Shown piece by piece: positions 36,670 to 48,343 of a stretch of DNA of 64,000 nucleotides; the stretch's first letter is position 1, and each line of letters begins with the position of its first letter. The notes under the pieces are model-generated. The model made no database searches. It was not told where the DNA came from and was given only the letters and a program-made list of their open reading frames with translations. The position numbers and the translations under genes are program-made. The DNA is from Ulota crispa (lineage: Eukaryota; Streptophyta; Bryopsida; Orthotrichales; Orthotrichaceae): contig OY987243.1 of assembly GCA_963920765.1 (NCBI GenBank), positions 7,564,001 to 7,628,000 of the forward strand, given 5' to 3'.

Positions 36670-37211
36670 TTAACCCTTCAACACCCAATCAACCATTTTG
36701 GTTGTTGCCCTTTCTTGCAAGTTGCCTAAGATGAAAAACAATTTTTTTTGAAAAATAAATAAATCATACAAGACAGCAAGTCTACTTTCCAACCCATTTT
36801 GAATCATGTCAATCCAAGTTAAACTCCATCAAGGAGAATTTTCCAAAGACAAACATTTCAATATTTCCTAGTGTTATAAATTTTACTATTTTGGAAAACT
36901 AATGATGTTCTCTCCTTCAAAAATATTGCATTTTTTTGTTTTAGAACAAAAAAATTATCTTTAATCAATCATACCAAATTTTCAATTCTATGAATATATA
37001 TTTTAATTTTGATGAATATTAAATGGTAAATGCTTCTAAATTCATTAGAAAAGAGTCCAAAATCTTTTTTCAATGTTTGATAAAATGGATAATTACTAAA
37101 CATCATGATTCTTGTTTTTTCCTTTGAAACAAACGTTATCAAAGTTACAAAAGTATCGTTTCATACCACATCTATGTTTTGCCCTTACCCCCTTGGGTAT
37201 TTAGGGGTTAA
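36670..37211 (-). mobile_element. TTAA-bracketed element, subfamily G copy 2
   Basis: The element proper is 36674-37207 (534 bp), with TTAA at both ends. It starts CCCTTCAACACCCAATC, followed by a hairpin CAACCA-TTT-TGGTTG, and ends with TACCC-CCTT-GGGTA and TTTAGGGG. Inverted copy of 36103-36631. Non-coding. Confidence 0.82.
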
Positions 37212-37763
37212 ACAACTCCAAGTAGAGGATTAAAATTGAATAAGATATGAATTCATACTTAGAATGCTTCTAAGTGTGAGGAAGACGTTTACTTTGGTGA
37301 ATGGTTCTAGATGGAATTAAGAATAGAAAGCTAAAAGTAGAAAAATAAATCCTAGTGGATCTAAAAGATTGATAGTAATTGGTTGATGGTTTTGACAATA
37401 TAAGATGAAGCTCAAAAGGGTGGAAGGGGATTCTTTTTGGAGACTGACCTCTCTTCATGGTTGGGTGGTTTGAGCTATTTGTGAACATTTTTATCAAATA
37501 AATGTACTTGGTGTTTTAATTGGAGTTTTTTGTCATTTGAAGTTACAAGTTATGGAAGGTTTGTAACATCTACCAATATTACTAGAGATGTATTGATAAA
37601 ACTCTTGAATTTTGAAATTTAAATTCTTTCTCAATTTGAAAACAAATTGCTACAAGAAAATTGTGTCCAAAATGACAATTTGTAATTGACTAAATGTGTC
37701 CAAATTGACAAAAAAATGTCCTAATTGACAAAAACATGACCAAATTGACAATGTTCATTTTTG
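37212..37763. other. AT-rich intergenic DNA, nothing recognised
   Basis: About 550 bp. A short CAAATTGACA-like motif recurs three to four times near 37670-37750. No gene seen. Confidence 0.5.
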
Positions 37764-38678
37764 TTAACCCCTAAAGCCTAACTTGTTATCCCCTTGGGGG
37801 AAAAATGGGATTTCGGGTAGGTACCTACGACCTCAATTTTGTTTTGATTTTTGAAACTTTCTTTGAAGATAGGAAAACACATTAGCTTTTGGGGAATATC
37901 ATTTTTATACCAATCTATGTCCAAAAGCAAAAGTTATGCCTAGATAAGCAAATATTTATGGAGAATGGGCGCCAAATTTGTTTTACAATTTTTATATATT
38001 TATTTATTTATTTATTTCCTTTCTTACATTTTATAGTTTTTCCTACATCTAAAGCTTTGCTTCATTCCATTTGGACTAATTATGAAAAAATTACGGACAA
38101 TCTTGTCTTTCAAGCAATTCAAGCATCTTTTTCAAAAAATAACTTATAAAGTTCAATTTTGAATGCAAGTTTAACATTTAAAAAAAAATATGATTGGATG
38201 GGGTGAATTTTGTTTGCTCAAACAATCTTACCATTGGGATTATTGCATTTCAATTCCATTGCAAAGTTATTAACAATTTTAGTTTTTGTTCAATCTCGTA
38301 CCTCCTTCCACCTAATATTTTTTTTAAGAATGAAAATTAAGAATTTTTTGGTTTGATTTATTTCCAAAGATTTTGAACTCAATTTTCCACTATAAGAAAA
38401 AATACCTCAAAATTCTATGGAAAAAGTTCAAAGTTAAATAATCTAGTCATGCAAGGTGCAAAAAAGTTTGTTTTTTACACTTTAAACGCAAATATCTTGC
38501 AATCTATGAGGTCAAAGTTTTTGATTTTTTTTACTCATTCCTCTATACTAGTCTAGTACAAGATCCTATGGTTAGATATGCAAAACAACCAATTTTCAAA
38601 CTTTTTTACTCTTTGCTATAGAAATAGCAATTTTGAGTGTCTTTTGACAAAATAAGGCCCCAAGGCTTTAGGGGTTAA
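37764..38678 (-). mobile_element. TTAA-bracketed element, subfamily C copy 2
   Basis: The element proper is 37768-38674 (907 bp), with TTAA at 37764-37767 and 38675-38678. Inverted relative to 12300-13216. The outer flanks TTTTG and CAAAA again make the inferred empty site a palindrome around TTAA. It contains an (ATTT)n stretch near 37997-38020. Non-coding. Confidence 0.85.
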
Positions 38679-38788
38679 CAAAAGTGTTGATCAAGTTGGA
38701 ATGAAATTTAGTTGAGATGCATTTGAAATTTGATTATGCCCGTGATTACGTCAACAACGTATAGTAATGATTTTTTGGGTTGCTTTAG

Positions 38789-39673
38789 TTAACCGTACTC
38801 CTAAATGACCAAGGAGCCCACTTTGGGCTTTTGGGATATTTAGGCAAGCATTTCCCAAGTAAATACCTGAGATAAGGTTGTGAAAATAAGGGTATATGTG
38901 CTCATATTAAAAAGTTTACATACCTCCAAAAAAAAAGTGGAATTGAATAAATTTTGAGTGAGATATGGTATTGTATGTGATTTAGATGTCAACACGTGCA
39001 TTCTTAAAAAAACTCAAAAACAAAGGGATTGAGGAAGGGTGTTGCCCAAATAGTGTTCAAAAGCACTTTACAATGGCTTGGTCAATGGGCAAGATTTGCA
39101 ATCAACTCTCCTTGACTGTGTAATAACTTCTATTTTACTTTTTATTTTTAGAAAAAATTTACTTTGGCAACTACTCCACTTAATGTTCTAGGTTTACACC
39201 GTACAAATTTTGTATTTGAGATTTATTTCTATAAGAACCTTTTCCGTGAAATTTTCTTAGTGTAATGACAATTTGAACAAAGCAATTTCTATTTCCAATT
39301 TTTTTCCATTACGTTTTATGCATTGGGTGATCATGAAATTTGTGAGGCATATAGCCAACTTCATGCTCTATGAAAAATTTAAATTGCACAAGAAATGAAG
39401 TGGAAAGTATCATTTTGAATTACCAAAAAAAATTTGACACTTAGAGAAGCTTCAAAAAAAAATTTGCCCCTACTTTGAGTGTTACAATCTAATGAAGTAT
39501 GCCGTCACAAAGTTTTAATTTTTGAGAGGATGTACTTAAGCAAGTGAAAAAATAGATCTTACGGTTAAATTATTGAAAAAAATTCAAATTTTTGATTTAC
39601 TAATCATTTTATTGAGAGAGGTCAATTTTGAGCCATTTGACCATGTAAACACAAAAGAATTTTTAGGGATTAA
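38789..39673. mobile_element. TTAA-bracketed element, type H, diverged
   Basis: The element proper is about 38793-39669. The left end reads CCGTACTCCTAAATGACCAAGG with a hairpin AGCCCA-CTT-TGGGCT. The right end is TTTTTAGGGA plus TTAA. Only one copy is seen, and its ends are more diverged than in the other families. Non-coding. Confidence 0.6.
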
Positions 39674-39710
39674 TGAGTTCAAGGATAGTTTTGAACTAAA
39701 ACTTAGTTGA

Positions 39711-40121
39711 ATAATGTAGGGAATTGATATGTGCACACTAAGGGGTTGATATTTGCACACCCTCCCTAGGGATAGATTTTAGATTTCTACCATCAAAAAG
39801 TAATTTTGAGAATTTTGAATTCAGATTTGGACTTCAAGACCATGATTTAGTCTAGAACCATAAAAGAAAACTTGCAATTGAACATCACCCAATGAAAAAG
39901 GTTAACTAGGGGGGAAGTGTTACTTTTACTTTTGTTTGTAAAAAAAGATAACCTTTTTCATTAAGTGATGTTCAAGTGCAACTTTTTATGTGATTCTAGA
40001 CTAAATCATGGTCTCTAAGTCAAAATCTGAATTCAAAATTCTCAAATTCAAGGTAGAAATCTACGGAGTAAGATTTTTCTCCAGGGGGGGGGGGGGTGCA
40101 CATATCAATTCCGATAATGTA
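39711..40121. mobile_element. hAT-like MITE, copy 2
   Basis: The element proper is about 39719-40113. Ends GGGAATTGATATGTGCAC and GTGCACATATCAATTCC, flanked by ATAATGTA on both sides (39711-39718, 40114-40121). It has a run of 13 G near the right end (40084-40096). Non-coding. Confidence 0.82.
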
Positions 40122-42990
40122 TTTGCATGATCATTTCAATTTTGTAATTTTACTAGTGTGCGTATTCTAGCAATGTTTGATCCCAGAGGTGTAGTTACAA
40201 ATTTCTTTCCACGACACTTCCAAGAACAACAACAAATTTTTTCGCTTATCAATGTGAAAAACAAAAGTTTGAAAACTTTTACAAATCTAAAATAACCTTG
40301 TTGGGCTATTAAGGTTTAATCCCGAAATGCTCAAATTTTGAATGATGAATGAATGTTGACGTATTTCAGGCATCTAAAAAGAAATCATTTTCCCATCCAT
40401 CCATATATTACTAGATCTTCGTGCTTGTTTTAGAATATTTTAGAGTACAAACCTCTAAATGCTTTTTTGGCGACTACTTCGTATTTTGAAAAACTCATGT
40501 TTCACCTCAAATACCAGTTTTCCTAATCCAAAAAAATGGACCTTCAAAAATGATTTCTAAATGAAATTACAATAAATACCTTCAAAAATGACTACAACTA
40601 GAACTCAACATTTCAAACCCAAGCAAAACAAAATCATGTGAAAATCAGTGTTCAATACACAAATACATATATACTTGTTCAAATTTTATGGATAAATGTT
40701 GGCCAACTAATCCAACTATTTGGATAATCCGAAATATCTGTTCGAAAATCATCATTAAGCTTCAAAATGCACTTAATAGCACATCCTCACATTTTTTGAA
40801 ATCTAGAATACTACTGATCATCAAAGGATTAATAAAAGAGACTCAACCTCTTTGTTTGTAACTGCTGTTTGGACTCTCAACATTAACCCTTCATATGTGA
40901 CTGACTTGTAAACATTAGTGTTGTATTTTTTTTTAGAATAATTGGACCCTTGGATTTGGGTGGTTTTGCATTGAAGACTATAAATAAATTCTCCAAAAGT
41001 TGAAAGGGACCCAATGAAGCCTAAAGATTAGATTACAGTGTCCTAGATTTTATTTTTTAGTTGTGGGTGTTTGTAGTACATGTGACATAATAACATTCAG
41101 TAGTCTTAATAGAGGTTATCTTTCCCTCTCTTCAGGTATCATTCATGAATTTCATGAATTTCATCTTAACAAAATATAAATATAAATATAAATATAAATA
41201 TACATGTCTAGGCCCAAACATTGACGTATGTGCATTGGATTGGGCCTCCCTTTCATAAACTCTATAACAAATTCAGCCAAGTATCTCCGTAGTTAAAGAA
41301 TGGTGTGGAACATTCCACACCATTCTCTTGGAGGGAGGGCAGCCTTCACTAGTGCTATTGAATGTTATGGAAGGGATATGGGAGGTTCTTGGATTTTCTA
41401 GCCATACCTAAGGTTGTAAGACCATCACGAGAAGTCACAATTCGATGATTATCTTGGTATGGTTGGTTGATGAGTGATGCAAATAGATTAAGAACACAGC
41501 TTCAAAATATCTCATTGCAGCAAATTCTAATTTTGGGCAATAAAATCTGCCGACCAGCTGAAAAACAAAACGCAACAAAACTAAGTTGTGGCTCTTGATA
41601 TAAGATGCAGCCTTTATGTCCTAGTTCCTGGATTATTAGATCTAGTTTGCTCTACAAGTTTGGAAATTACCAGGTTTACAATCAACAATATTTCGTAGAA
41701 TCGGCTGAATCTATATGAAAGATGATGAAGTAGATGAAATCAATCAAAAAGACGATAAGAGTTAAGTGGATGACTATTTTTAGTGATAAAGGGGAATGAA
41801 ATTTCAAACTAATTGTAGCAATTTAAAGAATATATTTCGAGACATGGCTGCATTAAGAAAAGTTTGAAGTGTGTTGTGCCATGCAAGAATGTGGAATCCC
41901 AACATTTTCCTTCATGGCAATGAGAACGTGGACCGTTTAGCTTTGTCAACATGTCGGTTCTAGGCAATGCGCCAATAGATATGAAATTTTAGCTCCATTC
42001 TCTTGTTACTATATGCTCTTTCTCGTATTTCAGGATTGAGGAAGACCTAGCTGAATGCCAACAATGGTAACAAAGAACACGGGTTAAATATCTCGATAAA
42101 ACCACAATTGCATTACCCTAAACCCTCTTCAATTGCACAATGCACATCCCTGCATATTATGCACAAATTTGATTAGACAACTTCCACATGTCAACACATA
42201 GACGTGCAATTAGAAGCCTATTAATTCTCCAAAGGCAGTGCAAGTAGAGAGGGTCTACTGTGCCAAAAAGAGGAGATGCACACAAGTTTCATGAAGCACC
42301 ATACCATACCATACCAAAGAGAAGAGTACCAAGTTGAGCGGGGTTTATTGAGTAAAAGCAACTAAAACCATGAGAATTATGTCTTAGAGACAGCAATTTT
42401 TACCTGCTATGAAATTCAGAGCTTCATAAGCGCCACAAACGGCTACGAAACTACAGTGTTCTTCCAGTAACAAAATGGCTCAATATTGCGTCTATCAAAT
42501 TTCCAGTCTGTAATTCGACAACCCGGAATTTCAAACAGAAGAGAGCAGCCTATTTGACATAACTGAAAGTTACTTCCAAAGACAAAAGGCCAAGACACAG
42601 GTAGGCAAAAATACATTTCGAAGAGTGTTGTCTGTCATACCCTGCACATTTACCATATCGGACCTTGATCTTGAAGTACTTATGGTAGTCGCAATTTCCA
42701 ATATACACAAATCTCACAACAAAAATATTATCGTCAGTACTTACACTCTCAAAAACGCAGCTTCTCTCTTCGTAATACGTCACAGCGATATAATAGTGAA
42801 ATACAATGAGAACAATGAAACACTATATCTCCTATATACAAAAAAGACAGTTTTGGCTGTATTGTATGGCAAATTAGGGATTATTGTAGATAATCAAAAA
42901 CACAAGATGTACAATTCGTATATTCACAAGACTCATCTTCTAATTATCAGCATTGAAAATTGTCCCCGCCAATAAGTATACTCCAGCTTA
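40122..42990. other. Intergenic DNA before the unrecognised gene
   Basis: About 2.9 kb. It holds an AAATAT simple repeat (about 41171-41200), a perfect 30-bp palindrome at 41297-41326 and no recognisable gene. Composition becomes less AT-rich after about 41220. The stretch just before 42990 should hold the 3' end of the gene on the minus strand. Confidence 0.45.
41297..41326. repeat. Perfect 30-bp palindrome
   Basis: Arms AGAATGGTGTGGAA and TTCCACACCATTCT with CA between them. No neighbouring gene end explains it. Confidence 0.9.
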
Positions 42991-45765
42991 TCACAGTTTC
43001 CTCAGAGATAGCAGCTGCAAAATCACATAATACCAGTAATTAGCACAGTCATGATTACCACGCTGAACACAAAATCCTCTCTCTTGTTTCTGGAGTCCCA
43101 TTTCAACAGTGGGTCTCATAGCATGTCAGATATTTTAATGTAAAAGAGTAACTCATTCGACGAAACTGTTACATGTTCAATCACGAGGGGTTGTAACAGA
43201 AGATTTGACACACCTGACGAGCACCCTGCATCAGCCGTCTGCTATCGCGCGATGACTCCACCACTAAACTGCTCGAGCCATCTACAGCGTCCACTGCACC
43301 ACCTTTCAATTTTGCCAGTGCACTGATTCCCGCAACTTCAATGTCTCCAGCAGATTTTACTTTCTTTCCTTTCACGACAGGACCGTCTAATTTCTCAGGT
43401 GACATATGGTGCTTGCCCCTTCTCCTCCTTGTAGAGCTGCGCCTGAGTACCATTGTCTGTTCAACTAAACTACTCTTCGAAGTATCCGGAACCTTGTTGC
43501 GACGCACAGTACCCTCGTCAGAATTACGTTGCAAGTTACAAGCCGCTTTTTTCTGCTTAGATTGATATTCCTCTTCATCATCGGTTGAGGAATCACTGGG
43601 GTCTTCATCTATAGCTTCTGCCCTCGACGTCGGTCCTGCAAAGCAAGTCCAGACGATGTGAACCTCCCTTTCTAAAGGAGTGTAACATCAAGTTTCTGAT
43701 CATAAGCAGACCCACATTGACATTCTGCAAATTGTGCGTGATTCAGAATAAACTTTAGTCCTGTTGCTGTGTCAATACGTCGTAAAAGGCTAACGTCGTA
43801 AAGTACTGATTTCCGTAGTTGTAGAGCAATACAAAATTCACTAGAAATTAAAACCAACCCTCAGTGGAATAAAGTACTTAATTTGTAACATACCTGGAAC
43901 CCTCTCACCATCTTGCAACTCCTGCGTGGTCGAAGGAATTGGTGAAGCTCCCTGCAAAGTGATGAGTCCCAAAAAGCCATCCTCCATGCCTTCAATGTCT
44001 TCACCATTAATGAAAGAATTATGTTTAGAATGGGACTTCTTTTCAGCATTATGGGAGGGTCCTTCTAAACTGCTGTCATGCTGATCACTTGATTCTTCAT
44101 CAACGCCTGCTGACTTTGAACGAGTACATTTCGATTGAGCTAGGATCGTCATTTGCTCTGCAGCACAGTCCGCTGACAAATTCAATTCCTTGTCACGGTG
44201 ACTAGGAAATCTAAGTGCACTTCCATCATCAAGATGCCTTCGCAACGACCCTTGCTTGTAAGTCGTTGGTGCAGCCCGAGTATAATCATGCACGGCTGAG
44301 TTCTGAGGAGTGGACGGAACTAATCCCCGACCAAGAACTGAATTGGTCCGATCAATCGATGGAGACCTGGTAGGCATCGTCGCCAAAAGGGTGGCAGTGT
44401 CGTCACACTCGTCCTCCAAAAGACCTTCTCCTGGTTGACTAGTTTTGACCTCCATAGGCCTCACTGGAGGATTCCCTTTCCGCTTCTTGGAGACACCTTC
44501 GCTAGGACTCATTAACCCTGATCTATTACCAGCGTCCAATTGAGTTCTCTGCAACTCCTCCAGAATATCCCCTTTTCTCTTCAACTCTGCTTTCATCCTT
44601 CTAATTGTGTCTTGCAAGGTGACAACCTTATATTCTAATTCTTGGGAATGTTTTTTTTCTGAAAGCAGTCTCCTTTCCGCATCAACAAGCTGCTAACACA
44701 TCCAATTATACAAAATTAAACTTATAATAAGATCACGCAGACTTGAGCCAAACCTGTCATGAACCTGATAACAAGAACACCTGGCGAACTTTTGCTGGAC
44801 ACGTACTGCTCAAAAAGAAAAAACCTATACTTTTCCTACATATAATGTTCTTATTTTTTGTAAGTCTATTTTAGATTCTAATAATACTGGTCAAAAACTA
44901 CTCAATTCACATAACAATAGGGTATCCTGAAGGGACATTATGAGAAGAGCTACCGTATATGCTGGCTCATTCTATGAGAACAACTATTACTAGAGAAGGT
45001 TCCTGATATAAACCCGAGCTTAAAGGAAAATAATCATCAAAATGAAAGTCAGATTCTAAAACGACGAAGTTCAGGAAGGAAAAGCCGTTAACTAGCATGA
45101 AGGAGGAACACCATACCATGAAATCCGAACTATGCTTAATGCGAAGCATCATCGCAAGTGCCTGCTGTTTAGTATTCACGTGCTCCTGTTCCAGTACTGA
45201 TGCTCTGCGTTCAGCCCTAACTACTCGAGCGGTTGCATCTTTCCCTAAATTCTCCAAAATTTGCATTACCGCTTGCATCAATGCACTCTGTAGTTTCGCC
45301 TCAAGAGACTCAACAATATGTTGTAATGCCTTCATACCCATATTATCCGCAGCTGCTATGCAAGACCGCATTGCAGCCATGTCCTGCTCAAAAACATTAC
45401 CAGTCATTGAAATTAGCTCATATCGAATTTTTCTAAATCCTTTCGTTTCATTTCGTCATTATTCAGGTTCTTACAAACTCTTTCATGATGAAGAGCAATC
45501 AAGAAGCTCGTTTTAGATCTAGTAGTTAGCAAGTACTATCGATATGTAGAAATACATATTAGAAGTGAAAACATATGCACAATTCTTCGAGGAATCTAGA
45601 ACATACCTGCTCCTTCGGAGTGTCACAGGGCATTAATTTCGGCGAATCGAATACCACAGGTTTAGAGAAATCGGTATTATCAGGAGCTCCAGCATTGAAA
45701 CATCGGGCGGACAGAAGGTCGGCATGCTCTTCCGCGACCACTCGTTCTCTTAACGTATCGGCCAT
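42991..45765 (-). CDS. Unrecognised coiled-coil protein with basic, nuclear-type motifs
   Basis: Five exons join in frame with GT-AG introns: 45765-45607, 45383-45117, 44689-43894, 43635-43214 and 43014-42991, giving 555 residues. The N-terminal part has a motif ARCFNAGAPDNTDFSKPVVF. Residues about 54-175 are rich in Ala, Glu, Leu and Lys without prolines and read as a long coiled coil (MKALQHIVESLEAKL, TIRRMKAELKRKGDILEEL). SKKRKG (about 208-214) and RRSSTRRRRGKHH (about 470-485) look like nuclear localisation signals. The rest is Ser/Asp-rich and probably disordered, including an acidic DDEEEY stretch early in exon 4. I cannot name the family. The start is the first ATG in the open exon; the frame stays open about 30 bases further upstream, so an earlier exon is possible. 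The last exon encodes only LLSLRKL. Single-gene neighbourhood, no clue from context. Confidence 0.7.
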
Positions 45766-47141
45766 TGCTGCCACATCAATTTCAGGATTCCCGCATACCT
45801 TTTAATTCCAACATACTCAAACAATTTTGTATCAAACGAACAACAAGCGTCACTAAACAGAGTAAGAAACATGTAAAACTAAACTATACGCCAACTGCAG
45901 TCGTACAGACACCATGGCACCGCACTATCACACGAATTCCTCTCAAAATTCCACCATCACGCAATCAAAGTCCATATCCAGCTAGACACATTCACAAAAA
46001 CCACCACAGCAACCACTTCCACAGAAAAAGGAAAGAGAAAAACTCGTCTCGCCAATCCATAGTCCAAAATTCGCTATCAGTATAGGATCTAGCACTGTTA
46101 CCATTCCCGCATCGGCCTCACTAAGCAATCGCGCTCACACCGCAACGAACTCCATAACCACACCCCGGCGTCCCCCCGACTCTTCTACAACCCCCTGTCA
46201 TCGCCATACCGCACCAAATCCGAAACTGTCTAGAACTGTGAGCATCTAACTTCGCACGCTTCTAAGATAAGCAAAAAACAAAATTGCAAGCACCGAAGAT
46301 GCATCGGAGTGGCAGCAAAGTATGTCCGCGTGCGTGCCAGGGCAAGCAAAGGCGAGAGAGCAGGGGAGGAAACCGTCGAAACGAGTCCAGCGACAAAGGA
46401 ACGAAGACGGGAAAGAAGGAGGTCACTCCTGCACTGAATGAATGAAACACTCACGGATGAAAGTTGTACTATCGGACGGATGAAATCTGCGAGGAACTTG
46501 GTTCCAGAATCAGGGAACTGCGAGTACTTGAAGATGAATGGCTGGATGAACAGAACTTGGCTCAAAGGAGCTTTCATTCAATCGCCACCGCTGCACCTAT
46601 TCCCGTCCATTATTAGACTTGCTGTTGAATTCAAACGAAGAATGTCGCGAGGAGGATACCCGATTACCCATCTCCGAACTTATAACATGCCACCAGTTTC
46701 TCGTCTGGTCAGGTCCTCACGGGTAACAATATTGTTGACCGATGTTCAACGGAGTTCAATAGTTCATCCGTGATTAGTCAGCAGCATCGGAAAACTGCGC
46801 ATGTTGAAAGGGAAGTCCGACCAACTGGCTGCCACCTCATGCAACGATGGATTCTTGGATAGTGGATGAATTTTTCTGTCCAGTGGCGGACACGTTTCTT
46901 GTATTCTCTGTTAATCCGATCACTGCATGGGTATGGGCAGGTTAGACGTGCAGGTGTCCCGGCATGGTCCGGGCACTTTTGTAGGTGAGCGGGTATGTAC
47001 CCGGGTATGTGATTTGCCCGGGTATTTGTACATGTTTGGGCACTTGTCCATTTATCTAATACCCTGAATTCTTTTTCAATATACGTAGCCAATCCCTTAA
47101 CAGAAGAAGAGAGTGAGGTGATAAGGTGAATTGCTACCTTC
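45766..47141 (-). promoter_or_regulatory. Presumed 5' region of the unrecognised gene
   Basis: About 1.4 kb, richer in GC than the repeat belt, lying upstream of the first coding exon. C-rich stretches at 46100-46230 would be G-rich in the transcript direction. No TATA box could be chosen. ORFs of about 100-125 codons on both strands are unrecognised. Confidence 0.35.
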
Positions 47142-47266
47142 GAGTTTCTACCCATTCGTACGTCTTTGAGTTTCTACCCATCTATATGTCTTTGAGTTTC
47201 TACCCATCTATATGTCTTTGAGTTTCTACCCATCTATATGTCTTTGAGTTTCTACCCATCTATATG
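47142..47266. repeat. 26-bp minisatellite
   Basis: About five units of GAGTTTCTACCCATCTATAT plus GTCTTT; the first is slightly diverged. It lies between the unrecognised gene and the Ccs1 gene. Confidence 0.95.
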
Positions 47267-48343
47267 CCCTACATGTTTCTTCAAAATTGCCCTAATGTAA
47301 TTCGTATCAAGCTATTCACAGTTTATCAAATCATTTCACAAAAACCCTCTACCCTAATACACACCTCACAAAATGCCAACCATCAGGATCAAAAACCTAC
47401 ATTGATACTCCATCTCATACAAGTCAAGCAATCCATATTTTGAAAGTAATGCAAATTACACTAGCTAACATTTGCAGGAGTAGTGCTCCTCAGAATTGCT
47501 GAAAATATTTCGACACGGATCACACTTAATAACAGGAGGAATCAAGCCAAATAAAACTCATATAACTTTCAGGAAAACAGATCCATCAATCACGCAGGAA
47601 CAAAATCCTGCCCAGAATAAAACTACGTTTCTTCCCTACATCTCGATACAGTACAGTAGTCGGTCTCAACAGACCAAACTATAAATACACTCATGAATTG
47701 ATACACCGGAGGTCCAGCACGTAAGAAGAATCGTATTGTGATGGCTGACAATCAACTCCTAATGATAAGCCAATTCCACTTCGGACCCTTTCCCAGGCCC
47801 AAGAAATCTACAAATTGTAAGACTATCTTCTATAAAGTTTCCTTTGTATGCATCTCCAAACTACGAACCAGTGCCACGTGTTGAATATACAATTGGCTTC
47901 ATCTTTCAACGTAGAAAGCTGGGGTGGAAAGTCTCCAATCGCCCTTGAGATTTCTGCAGTTCATACGTGTGCTTTTCAAAGTGGCAAACTGTAGCTTCAC
48001 AGGGTTTCATGGCAGCATCCAGCCACCAGTCGACCGAAAAATGAGATGTCGGCCACTACAACTGCAAGCGAATCTCCTAGTTCTGTTCAATAATCATCTC
48101 AATCCTCCCAGTTATCTAGTTTGTATCGACCTTTCTGTCACCGTTTTTCGGATTTCTCCGGTACTAACACGTAGTTCGCACTGCAACCAAGCTGGTGGTA
48201 GGCTCACCCTTGTCGCGGTATGTAAAAAACCGGGGTGTACTAGTCCATATAACTTCAACGTGGCCAGGCTGCCACCGAGAGATGCTCAACAATTGAAACT
48301 CGAGATCTCAAAAAAGATGGGGTTGGATAGGAAGTTGAAAGTT
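47267..48343. other. Intergenic DNA, presumed 3' flank of Ccs1
   Basis: About 1.1 kb downstream of the Ccs1 stop on the minus strand. The 226-codon plus-strand frame starting at 47924 runs over the Ccs1 last exon and is an antisense shadow. Confidence 0.45.

Noticed and set aside
45097..45516. 139-codon plus-strand frame
   Set aside because: Antisense to the coiled-coil exon at 45117-45383, which splices cleanly on the minus strand.
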